In this document: positions 47,929 to 55,634 of the stretch, one piece after another
Numbering within the stretch: the stretch's first letter is position 1
Layout: each line of letters opens with the position of its first letter
Assembly: GCA_029553955.1 (NCBI GenBank)
Contig: JAKPJZ010000250.1
Span: 186,001 to 250,000 of the forward strand
Source: Chloroflexota bacterium
GTDB lineage: Bacteria; Chloroflexota; Anaerolineae; SpSt-313
Reading direction: 5' to 3'
DNA length: 64,000 nucleotides
Made by a program: the position numbers and the translations under genes
Notes under the pieces: generated by a model
What the model saw: the letters and a program-made list of their open reading frames with translations, nothing else
What the model was told of the DNA's origin: nothing
Databases searched by the model: none

Positions 47929-48969
47929 ATGGACCTCTACGGAAGAGACCTCATTACCTCGCAGGAATGGGCGGTCGAAGAGCTCGAGGCGGTGCTCGAC
48001 CTGGCGGCGCGCATGAAGGCCGACCGCTATGGCCCCGCCTACACCAGCCTCCTCCGCCACAAGACCTTTTTCATGTTCTTCTACAACCCATCGGTGCGCA
48101 CGCGCCAATCCTTCGAGGTGGCAGCCACCGAGCTGGGCGGCCACGCCCAGTTCCTCGAGCCCAAGGCGATGCGCCTCAAGACCGCCAAGACCGCCGGCGA
48201 GACGGTGGAGGATGCCGCCCAGGTGATGAGCCGTTACGCGGCCGGCCTGGGCATTCGCATCCTCGAAGACCAGATCGGCGCCTACGGCGAGGGCGATGCC
48301 CTGCTGCGCGAGTACGCCCGCTGGGGCAGCATCCCGGTCATCTCGATGGCCCACGACAAGTTCCACCCCTGCCAGGGGCTGGCCGACATCATGGGCTGGT
48401 CGGAGTGGTTCGGCGCCGGGCCGGGCAAGGGCGTGGACCCCACCGTCCTCAAGGGCAAGAAATTGCTGCTGTCGTGGGGCCATGGGGCGCTGGTCCGCTC
48501 TTGGTCTTCGGTGCAGGAGGCCATCCTCATCGCCTCGCGCTTTGGCATGGACGTCACCATGGCCTACCCCGAGGGCTTTGACCTCGACCCACAGGTGATG
48601 GGCTGGGCCAAGGACAACTGCCGGGCCAACGGCCGCACCTTTGAGATCACGCACGACTCGCAGGCAGGGTACGAAGGCGCCCACGTCGTCTATGCGCGGC
48701 ACTGGATGAGCCCCCAGGCCTACCAGGATGGCCAGCTCCAGAAGGCGCGGGAGACCGAAATGGCGCTGCGCTACCCCGAGTGGATCTGCGATGCGGCCAA
48801 GATGGCGCTGACCGACAATGCCATCTTTACCCATCCTATGCCGGTCGATCGCGGCTCCGAGGTCACCGACGAGGTGGCCAGCGGCCCTCGCTCCTGCGTC
48901 TATGATGTGGCCGAGAACCGGCTGCATGTGCAAAAGGCCGTGCTGGCTCTGACCATGGGCGGCCGCTAG
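47929..48969 (+). CDS. ygeW: YgeW-like knotted carbamoyltransferase
   Basis: 346 aa transcarbamoylase of the aspartate/ornithine family, in the knotted subgroup with YgeW and N-acetylornithine transcarbamoylase. Carbamoyl-phosphate contacts: the family SxRTR motif appears as PSVRTRQSFE, HPCQGLADIMG, and the C-terminal HPMPVDRGSEV. Usual anabolic ornithine signatures are missing. YgeW's own substrate is unknown. With carbamate kinase next door, the enzyme most likely runs in the catabolic direction, making carbamoyl phosphate from a carbamoylated amine. ATG follows aaggagcgataacc. Confidence 0.9.
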   Translation: MDLYGRDLITSQEWAVEELEAVLDLAARMKADRYGPAYTSLLRHKTFFMFFYNPSVRTRQSFEVAATELGGHAQFLEPKAMRLKTAKTAGETVEDAAQVMSRYAAGLGIRILEDQIGAYGEGDALLREYARWGSIPVISMAHDKFHPCQGLADIMGWSEWFGAGPGKGVDPTVLKGKKLLLSWGHGALVRSWSSVQEAILIASRFGMDVTMAYPEGFDLDPQVMGWAKDNCRANGRTFEITHDSQAGYEGAHVVYARHWMSPQAYQDGQLQKARETEMALRYPEWICDAAKMALTDNAIFTHPMPVDRGSEVTDEVASGPRSCVYDVAENRLHVQKAVLALTMGGR

Positions 48970-49102
48970 CAACCTGTCGCAGAGGGAAGGCGTCGCCCTC
49001 GCAGTCCTGGTAACAGCCGGGCAGCTGGCGAGCCTGTCACCCCTTGGGCGCGGACAACCCTGTGCAGGCGCATGCCCTCGTGCGCCCGGCCCTGCCCAGG
49101 AA

Positions 49103-49198
49103 GGGGTTTTGGGGATTGATTGGTCCTGCTGGCGGCCCCTGGCGCGCCCGCGGGCGCGCCAGGGGCCGCCAGCAGGACCAATCAATCCCCAAAACCCC
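49103..49198. repeat. Family P: perfect 96-bp palindrome between ygeW and arcC
   Basis: ggggttttggggattgattggt... around ggcgcgcccgcgggcgcgcc with no loop. The left flank (cctcgtgcgcccggccctg) is nearly that of the 61476 copy. Nothing coding is seen in 48970-49311. Confidence 0.92.
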
Positions 49199-49311
49199 AC
49201 TTCAAGGGACCCGCGCCGGGTTTGTGCGCAGATTAAAGGCCGGTTGGCTGGCTTGGGCCTTCCTCTCCGACAGACTGCTCGCTGCTGGAAACGAACGTTC
49301 AAGGAGCAGGC

Positions 49312-50286
49312 ATGAGCGACAGAGTCGCAGTCGTCGCGGTCGGCGGCAACTCGCTGATCACCGACAAGCAACATGAGGATGTGGCCTCGCAGGTGCGCGC
49401 GGTCGAGGAGACCTGCCGGCACATCACCGACATGATCGAGCGTGGCTGGAACGTCATCGTCACCCACGGCAACGGCCCGCAGGTCGGCTTTATCCTGCGT
49501 CGCAATGAGCTGGCCGCACACGAAGTGCACACCACGCCGCTCGACGTCATCGGCGCCGATACCCAGGGCTCCATCGGCTACATGATTGCCCAGGCGCTCG
49601 ACAACGAGTTCAGGCGCCGCAGTATCGGGCGCTCGGTCGCGGCCGTGGTGACCCAGGTGCTGCTCGATCGCAACGATCCCGGCTTCAGAAACCCCACCAA
49701 GGGCATTGGCGGCTTTACGACCAAAGAGAAGGCCGAAGAGTTCGCCAAAGAGGGCTGGACGGTAAGGGAAGACGCCGGCCGTGGCTGGCGGCGCATGATC
49801 GCCTCGCCCATCCCCCTCAAGATTATCGAGCGCGATGCCATCAAGGCCCTGATCGACGCCGGCTTTGTCGTCGTCGGCGTGGGTGGCGGCGGCATTCCGG
49901 TGATCGAGGATGAGCAGGGCAACCTGCGCGGCGCCATGGCCGTGATCGACAAAGACCGCGGGTCAGCGCTTCTGGCCTCGGACCTGAAGGTGGACCTCTT
50001 CCTGATCTCGACTGCTGTGGAGAGGGTCGCCATCAACTACAACACGCCCAACCAACAGTGGCTCGACCGCATGACCCTCAGCGAGGCCAAGAAGTACTAT
50101 GCCGCAGGGCACTTTCTCTCGGGCTCGATGGGCCCCAAGATCGAGGCTATCATCGCCTTCCTCGAGGCCAACCCCAAGGGGCAGGGCCTGATCACCAAGC
50201 CCGAGACGATCGTGCAGGCCCTCGACGGCGAGACGGGGACGTGGATTGTGCCCGACGAGGGCGGGGGCGTAATACGTAATGCGTAA
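49312..50286 (+). CDS. arcC: Carbamate kinase
   Basis: 324 aa. Converts carbamoyl phosphate plus ADP to ATP, carbon dioxide and ammonia. Signatures: VVAVGGNSLI, ERGWNVIVTHGNGPQVGFILRRNE, QGSIGYMIAQAL, DAGFVVVGVGGGGIPVIED, VIDKDRGSALLASDLKVDLFLIST and GSMGPKIEAIIAFLE. ATG follows aaggagcagg. The last residues (VIRNA) and the stop codon are supplied by a gcgtaatgcg repeat that begins inside the gene. It is the final member of the ygeY-ygeW-arcC arm and gives that pathway an ATP-yielding end. Confidence 0.95.
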   Translation: MSDRVAVVAVGGNSLITDKQHEDVASQVRAVEETCRHITDMIERGWNVIVTHGNGPQVGFILRRNELAAHEVHTTPLDVIGADTQGSIGYMIAQALDNEFRRRSIGRSVAAVVTQVLLDRNDPGFRNPTKGIGGFTTKEKAEEFAKEGWTVREDAGRGWRRMIASPIPLKIIERDAIKALIDAGFVVVGVGGGGIPVIEDEQGNLRGAMAVIDKDRGSALLASDLKVDLFLISTAVERVAINYNTPNQQWLDRMTLSEAKKYYAAGHFLSGSMGPKIEAIIAFLEANPKGQGLITKPETIVQALDGETGTWIVPDEGGGVIRNA

Positions 50287-50374
50287 TGCGTGACTCTGTT
50301 GCGTATTGCGTGTTCCGTCTCCCTGGACGAACATACGGAACACGCAACAGAGTCACGCATTACGTATTACGCCT
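50273..50374. repeat. Family N inverted repeat overlapping the arcC stop
   Basis: cgtaatacgtaatgcgtaatgcgtgactctgttgcgt and its complement enclose about 30 bp. The element donates the final five codons and stop of arcC. Confidence 0.8.
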
Positions 50375-50440
50375 CACGTTCCCCCTGGCACACCTCCTGC
50401 TGGAAGCAGCGCAGCATTATGCGCAGATGGAGGTATGGCC

Positions 50441-50797
50441 ATGGGCATCTACTGGAAGCCGAATCGCATGGCGGGCTGGACTGACCCTGCGCGCGCCCGC
50501 TCCTCGCGGTCGCCTCAGGAGGGGGTCGAGAGCGCCGTGGCCGAGCAGGGGACCGAAGAAAGCCTCCAGGCTGCCGAGCGCAGCCAGGCGCACCACTGGG
50601 CCAAAGAGGTATCGAAAGACGACTTTGTGGCCGGCCTGCGCGCCCTGGCCGACGCGCTGAGCCAGAGCCAGAACTTTACTTTTAGCGTCGAGCACCAGTT
50701 CATGCTCATGCGCCCTCTGGGCACCCCCAGCATCGAGTACACCGAGCGCGAGAACCAGCGCAAGGAAGTGACCTTCCGCTTCTCGTGGCAGGCGTGA
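50441..50797 (+). CDS. Probable amphi-Trp domain protein
   Basis: 118 aa. The N-terminal half is charged and low-complexity. The C-terminal 60 residues (VSKDDFVAGLRALADALSQSQNFTFSVEHQFMLMRPLGTPSIEYTERENQRKEVTFRFSWQA) fit the amphi-Trp domain: a helix, alternating strands and a final Trp. The function of such proteins is unknown. Start ATG 50441 is preferred with tggagg 7 nt upstream; ATG 50435 is the alternative. Family N repeats flank it on both sides. Confidence 0.6.
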   Translation: MGIYWKPNRMAGWTDPARARSSRSPQEGVESAVAEQGTEESLQAAERSQAHHWAKEVSKDDFVAGLRALADALSQSQNFTFSVEHQFMLMRPLGTPSIEYTERENQRKEVTFRFSWQA

Positions 50798-50799
50798 CG

Positions 50800-51130
50800 C
50801 GTGGCGTGAGGCGTGATGCGTGATGCGTAATGCGTAAAGGGAGACGTCGCCTCTGGCTGCACGTCTCCTCTTGCGCCTCACGCATTACGCATTACGCCTG
50901 CCCACCCAAATGCTTCCTGGTTGATTGTGCGAGACGTCAGCGATCCATAGGGCCGACGGAGTTGGCCACGAACGGAGAGCCTTCGTGCAAATCCGTGCAA
51001 TTCGTGGCCTCATACCCCGTCCAGATACGTCCAGGTCGATTGTAGGCTACGGGTCACTGCTCAGCCTGTCATTGCGAGCATCCCATGCCGCCGCGCGGCG
51101 GCATGGGATGCTCGCAATGACAGGCTGAGC
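50800..51130. repeat. Family N repeat, cgtgcaa repeat and a perfect 72-bp palindrome
   Basis: Bases 50800-50900 have gcgtgatgcgtaatgcg ... cgcattacgcattacgc. Around 50965-51015 ggccacgaac and gttcgtggcc-like arms enclose cgtgcaaatccgtgcaattcg. Bases 51059-51130 (gctcagcctgtcattgcgag...) are a perfect 72-bp palindrome with family T ends. Confidence 0.8.
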
Positions 51131-51263
51131 AGTTGCGGCTACGGGAGCACGCTTCCTGAACGTATCCGCGTAACGCAGGATTTGGCTGGAAGCATTGAGC
51201 GGCGCCGTCACCGCCTTCTTCGCGTCCTTCGCGCCCCTTCGCGTCCTTCGTGCTCCCCCCCCA

Positions 51264-51292
51264 TTGCACAAATCCGCAGCATGCGCTATACT
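51264..51292 (+). promoter_or_regulatory. Promoter of rel
   Basis: TTGCAC - 17 nt - TATACT; predicted start near 51299, about 36 nt before the ATG at 51335. Confidence 0.7.
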
Positions 51293-51334
51293 ATGTTAAT
51301 CATCACAGGCGGCTGCAGTGCCGGACGGGTAACC

Positions 51335-53467
51335 ATGGACACCGAGCGCATACTCACAGAGATCATCCCTTCCTTTGAGGGCGAAGAGGCCGACGCCATC
51401 CGCCGCGCGTACGAGCTGGCCGTGAGTTCGCACAATGGGCAGGCGCGCGAGTCGGGCGAGCCCTACATCACGCACCCGGTGGCCGTGGCCGCCATCCTCT
51501 ATGACATGGACCTCGACGCCGCGACCATCCAGGCGGCGTTGCTGCATGATATCGTCGAAGATACCGAGGTGACCCTCGACCAGGTGCGCGCGCAGTTCGG
51601 CGACGAGGTGGCCCAACTCGTCGACGGTGTGACCAAGCTGGCCCGCATCCGCCGCCTGAGCCGCCTCGATGGCCCCGCTGCTTTTGAACAGGAGCAGGCC
51701 GAGAACCTGCGCAAGATCTTTCTCGCCACGGTCGACGACGTGCGGGTGATCTTTGTCAAGCTGGCCGACCGTCTGCACAACATGCAGACCCTCGGCAGTC
51801 TATCGCACGAGCGCCAGGTGCGCATGGCCCGCGAGACCGTCGAGATCTATGCCCCCCTGGCCAACCGCCTTGGTATCTGGCAGTTCAAGTGGCAGCTCGA
51901 GGACCTGGCGCTGCGCTTCCTGGCCCCCGAGGCCTACCGCCAGATTGCTGGCTATCTCTCCGAGCGCCGGGCCGAGCGCGACGCTTATGTCCAAGAGGTC
52001 GCCCAGATGCTCGAGGAGCGGCTGCGGGATGAGGGCATCGCCGCCCAGGTGAGCGGACGGCCGAAGCACCTCTACAGCATCTATACGAAGATGCGCGAGA
52101 AGGGCCGCACCTTCGACCAGATCTATGATGTGCGCGGCGTGCGCATCATCGTCGAAGAGGTGGGCGACTGCTACGCTGCCCTGGGCCTGGTGCACACGCT
52201 GTGGCGGCCGATCCCGGGCGAGTTTGACGACTATATCGGCACGCCCAAAGACAATGGCTACCAATCGTTGCACACGGCCGTGCTCGGCCCCGATGGCAAG
52301 CCGCTGGAGGTGCAGATCCGCACGCAGCAGATGCACCAGGTGGCCGAGTACGGCATCGCCGCTCACTGGCGCTACAAGGAGCGTGCGCGGCGCAACGCTG
52401 CCGTGGAGGCAAAGATCGCCTGGCTGCGCCAGGTGAGCGAATGGCGCCGCGATGTGAGCGACCCACAAGAGTTCGTCGACTCGCTCCGCAGCGACGTCAT
52501 CTCGGAGCGCATCTATGTCTTCACGCCCAAGGGCGATATCGTGGACCTGCCCGCCGGCTCGACGCCGGTCGATATGGCTTACTATATCCATACCGACATC
52601 GGCGACCACTGCCGCGGCGCCAGAGTCAACGGCCGGTTGGTGTCACTCGACCATACCCTGCACACCGGCGATCAGGTCGAGATCCTGACCTCGCGGAAGG
52701 GCGGCCCCAGCCGCGATTGGCTGAACGCCAACCTGGGCTATATCACCACTGCCCGTGCCCGGCAGAAGGTGCGCCAGTGGTTCCGCCGCCAGGAGCGCGA
52801 ACAGAATATCGCGCAGGGCCGTGAGATCCTCGAGCGCGAGCTGCGCCGCCTGGGGCTCGACTCGCCGTCGTTCGAAGACATCGCGCGGCTGTTCAAGTTC
52901 AGCCGGGTGGAGGACCTGCTCGCAGCCATCGGCTATGGCGATATCAGCCCCATCCAGATCGCCAACAAGATCGACGATGCGGCCGCGCGCAAGCCCGATC
53001 TCAGGATCACACCGCTGCCCCAGGGGCGCGCCGACCTGCGCGTCACCGGCGTCGGCGACCTTTTGACGCGCCTAGCCGGCTGCTGCAGCCCTGTGCCGGG
53101 CGACGAGATTGTCGGCTTTATCACGCGGGGCAAGGGCATCACCATCCACCGCGCCGATTGCGTCACGCTGCGGCATATCGAAGAGACCGAGCGGCTGATC
53201 CCTGTGAGCTGGGGGCCAACGCGCGAGGTATACCCGGTAGTCGTCCACATCGAGGCCTTTGATCGTCCAGGGCTGCTGCGCGATATCGCTTCGGCCGTCT
53301 CCGACGCCGGCATCAGCATGAGCGCGGCCAACGTGACCACCCACGAAGACCAGACGGCGACGATCGTGGCCACGTTGGGCATCACCAGCATCGGCCAGCT
53401 CAGCCAGATCATGGGTCGCATCGAGAGCATCCGCGATGTCGTCGAGGTGCACCGGCAGATGGCGTGA
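51335..53467 (+). CDS. rel: Bifunctional (p)ppGpp synthetase/hydrolase (Rel)
   Basis: 710 aa stringent-response enzyme. HD hydrolase domain (residues 25-180) with the intact HDIVEDT motif. Synthetase domain follows (about 225-340): GRPKHLYSIYTKM, FDQIYDVRGVRIIV and PKDNGYQSLHTAVLG. Then TGS (YVFTPKGDIVDLPAGSTPVDMAYYIHTDIG), a Zn/helical region with GCCSPVPGD, and a C-terminal ACT domain (VHIEAFDRPGLLRDIASAVSDAGI). The charged synthetase motif reads EFDD, the form usual in RelA, although the HD domain looks active. ATG 51335 (MDTERILTEIIPSF) is the family start; the track's longer ORF is upstream sequence. Confidence 0.96.
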   Translation: MDTERILTEIIPSFEGEEADAIRRAYELAVSSHNGQARESGEPYITHPVAVAAILYDMDLDAATIQAALLHDIVEDTEVTLDQVRAQFGDEVAQLVDGVTKLARIRRLSRLDGPAAFEQEQAENLRKIFLATVDDVRVIFVKLADRLHNMQTLGSLSHERQVRMARETVEIYAPLANRLGIWQFKWQLEDLALRFLAPEAYRQIAGYLSERRAERDAYVQEVAQMLEERLRDEGIAAQVSGRPKHLYSIYTKMREKGRTFDQIYDVRGVRIIVEEVGDCYAALGLVHTLWRPIPGEFDDYIGTPKDNGYQSLHTAVLGPDGKPLEVQIRTQQMHQVAEYGIAAHWRYKERARRNAAVEAKIAWLRQVSEWRRDVSDPQEFVDSLRSDVISERIYVFTPKGDIVDLPAGSTPVDMAYYIHTDIGDHCRGARVNGRLVSLDHTLHTGDQVEILTSRKGGPSRDWLNANLGYITTARARQKVRQWFRRQEREQNIAQGREILERELRRLGLDSPSFEDIARLFKFSRVEDLLAAIGYGDISPIQIANKIDDAAARKPDLRITPLPQGRADLRVTGVGDLLTRLAGCCSPVPGDEIVGFITRGKGITIHRADCVTLRHIEETERLIPVSWGPTREVYPVVVHIEAFDRPGLLRDIASAVSDAGISMSAANVTTHEDQTATIVATLGITSIGQLSQIMGRIESIRDVVEVHRQMA

Positions 53468-53570
53468 AAGAGCCGTCTAGGTAACCGAATATTAACCTGA
53501 TTCCGTGCAAATTCGTGCAACGATTCGGGCCGGATTCTGCAATAGTATAGTAGAGCGCTGCGTGGGGTCC

Positions 53571-54197
53571 ATGGACAGAGAGACATCGGGGCACACCGAT
53601 CCTCGGGGAGATGCAACTGCGGCTCAGGAGGCTTCTCACCCTCTGCAGGCCGCTGCGGAGGAGTGGAGTGGGCACCTCGCCGCAGAGGCGGTGTACAGCC
53701 GTGAGGCGCTCGAGCACCTCTACGCCCTGCACGCGCCCCAGTTGTATCGATACTTCTGGATGCACACGCGCTCGCAGCAGCTCGCCGAGGACCTGGTGTC
53801 GGAGACCTTTCTCGGCGCTCTGCGCAGCCTGTCGAGCTATCGGGCCGACCAGGGGCTCTTCATCGCCTGGCTCTACGGCATCGCCCGGCACGTCCTGGCG
53901 CGGCACGCGTACGACCTGGCGCGCCGGGCAGCCCGCATCGCCGGTGAGGCCCGTGCAGATGGGCTGGCCGACGACTCGACCGCCGCTGCCGAGGAACGCA
54001 TCGACCTGTGGCAGGCGATGGGCGAGCTCTCGGGGTTTGAGCGCGAGGTCATTGCGCTCAAATTCGGCGTTGGGCTGACGCACGTGGAAATCGGCGAGAT
54101 GAAGGGGCTGCGTACCGGGAGTGTGCGCGCTGTGCTGCGCCGTGCCCTACAGCGGCTGCGGGCTCGCCTGGCGAGTGGAGGCGGCGATGCGCAGTAA
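53571..54197 (+). CDS. ECF-type RNA polymerase sigma factor
   Basis: 208 aa. Sigma region 2: EHLYALHAPQLYRYFWMHTRSQQLAEDLVSETFLGALRSLSSYRADQGLFIAWLYGIARHVLARH. Region 4: ELSGFEREVIALKFGVGLTHVEIGEMKGLRTGSVRAVLRRALQRLRARL. The 50-residue N-terminal tail is polar and probably disordered. ATG 53571 is used; ATG is preceded by tggggtcc. Its 3' end overlaps the next gene by 11 bp, so both are cotranscribed, and the second is the likely anti-sigma factor. Confidence 0.92.
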   Translation: MDRETSGHTDPRGDATAAQEASHPLQAAAEEWSGHLAAEAVYSREALEHLYALHAPQLYRYFWMHTRSQQLAEDLVSETFLGALRSLSSYRADQGLFIAWLYGIARHVLARHAYDLARRAARIAGEARADGLADDSTAAAEERIDLWQAMGELSGFEREVIALKFGVGLTHVEIGEMKGLRTGSVRAVLRRALQRLRARLASGGGDAQ

Positions 54198-55062
54198 GGA
54201 CCAGATCTTGGCTGAGGTGCTCGATAGCCTGATTCGGCCGAGCGAAGGGCGCGTGCCCGATGAGATCGGGTCGCTGGTAGAGATCGGCCTGCGCCTGTAC
54301 AACGAGTGCCCCGAGGCCGACCCGGCGTTCCTGAAGCGGCTGGGCCAGCAGTTGCAGGCCGAGTGGGCGCCGCCGCGGCCGCGCCTGAACGACTTGTTCA
54401 AGGGGCTGCTGCTGCGCCTGGCTCCGGCGTGGCCCAAGGTCTCGCGCTGGGCGCTGCGCCTTGGGGCTGCTGTGATGGTGGCGCTGGGCCTGACGCTGGC
54501 GCTGAGCAGCATTCCGGGCTTGCGCTCTTCGCAGGCGAGCCTGAGCCGGGTGATCAGGCTGTTCCAGCATGTGCCCGTCGAGCAGCGGCCGGCTACGGTC
54601 AGCACGCCATGGCCCTCGCCTGCGGTCTGGCGGTCTTTCCTCGATGTGGCACAGGCAGAGGAGGCAACCGGCCTGGCCATCCGCACGCCCTCCTACCTGC
54701 CTGCTAGCGTGGTGCTCGACAGTGTGCAGGCGGGCGAGACCCAGGGGCGATGGCGAGTGATACTGCACTACAGGCCCGCCAACGAGGTCGGCATGGCCCT
54801 CTTCCTCCAGGAGGTTCAGGCCGGCGGCACGCCCGAACAAGGCGTCATGGTGCTGGAGATCGGCGAGGGCAGCGCCGAGCGCGTGCTGATCGCGGGGCGG
54901 CCGGCGCTCTGGGTTGGCGGCCATTGGAGCGCCGACGGCCGCTGGGTATCCAGCAGGCGCGAAGGGGCGGTCCTGGTCCAGGACGGTGATGTGCTGTTCA
55001 TTCTGTCGGGCACCTGCGGCCGCGCCGAGATGATCCGTGTGGCTGAGTCGCTCTTCCCGTAG
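54187..55062 (+). CDS. Membrane-anchored putative anti-sigma factor (DUF4367-like)
   Basis: 291 aa. The cytoplasmic N-terminal 100 residues are helical (SKDQILAEVLDSLIRPSEGRVP, DPAFLKRLGQQLQAEW). One membrane segment (ALRLGAAVMVALGLTLALSSIPGL, about 100-123) follows, then an outside domain (RTPSYLPASVVLDSVQAGE ... RPALWVGGHWSADGRWVSSRREGAVLVQDGDVLFILSG) resembling DUF4367. The start ATG lies inside the sigma gene's last codons, a typical sigma/anti-sigma coupling. No zinc-binding HxxxCxxC motif is seen, so it is not a classical ZAS anti-sigma. Confidence 0.75.
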   Translation: MRSKDQILAEVLDSLIRPSEGRVPDEIGSLVEIGLRLYNECPEADPAFLKRLGQQLQAEWAPPRPRLNDLFKGLLLRLAPAWPKVSRWALRLGAAVMVALGLTLALSSIPGLRSSQASLSRVIRLFQHVPVEQRPATVSTPWPSPAVWRSFLDVAQAEEATGLAIRTPSYLPASVVLDSVQAGETQGRWRVILHYRPANEVGMALFLQEVQAGGTPEQGVMVLEIGEGSAERVLIAGRPALWVGGHWSADGRWVSSRREGAVLVQDGDVLFILSGTCGRAEMIRVAESLFP

Positions 55063-55149
55063 GGCGTCGTGGCTGCCGGCCCCGTCCCTCAGAGAGGCCA
55101 AGCCCCTGAGCAGCCGCCATGGCCCCAGGGCACCACAAGCGATGAAAAC

Positions 55150-55515
55150 GGGGTTCTTCGCCTTAGACGGCACAGAGGATTCCTTATCCTCTGTGCCCTT
55201 TGTTCTCTGCGTCGGAGAGCGGGCCGCGGGGAGATACCTGACACAGCGATTCCCCTGGCGGGCAGGCGATTGGCAGAAACCCGCTGAAGGCTGGCGAGCC
55301 TAAGATGGAGCTCGTAGTGCACACGCCTGTGCGCCGTACCCCTCTGACGGCCAGGCAACGCTTATGCGAGCCCTCTGCGCCTGGACGGACTGGCGCCACG
55401 CCGCAGAAAGCGCACAGGCGTGCGCACTACGAGCTTGCCAGCGGCGAACTGGCTTTTTGCCAGGAAAGGCGGCCCAACCACCCGCCATGGAAATCGGTGT
55501 GTCAGGTGTCTCCCC
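55150..55515. repeat. Nested inverted repeats
   Basis: A small hairpin gcacagaggat-tcctt-atcctctgtgc lies near 55170. Outer arms gatacctgacacagcgattcccctggcgg and ccgccatggaaatcggtgtgtcaggtgtc run 55229-55515. Inside them ctcgtagtgcacacgcctgtgcg (55311) pairs with cgcacaggcgtgcgcactacgag (55411). The outer arms match the element at 8085-8309. Nothing coding is seen in 55063-55634. Confidence 0.8.
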
Positions 55516-55634
55516 GCCCTTATCGTGCATTTGGTTCTTGACAGAGCAGCGCCTTCCGGGTAACATCCTGACGATGGTTCGTGGCCGGCTGCTTCTGTGC
55601 ACGAGGCCGGCGTTCGGCACGATGGGAGCCCGTG

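Noticed and set aside
42456-50286. Arginine deiminase pathway or ornithine transcarbamoylase assignment
   Set aside because: No arginine deiminase gene is present. The transcarbamoylase has knotted YgeW-type features and sits beside ygeY, so ornithine carbamoyltransferase is not supported.
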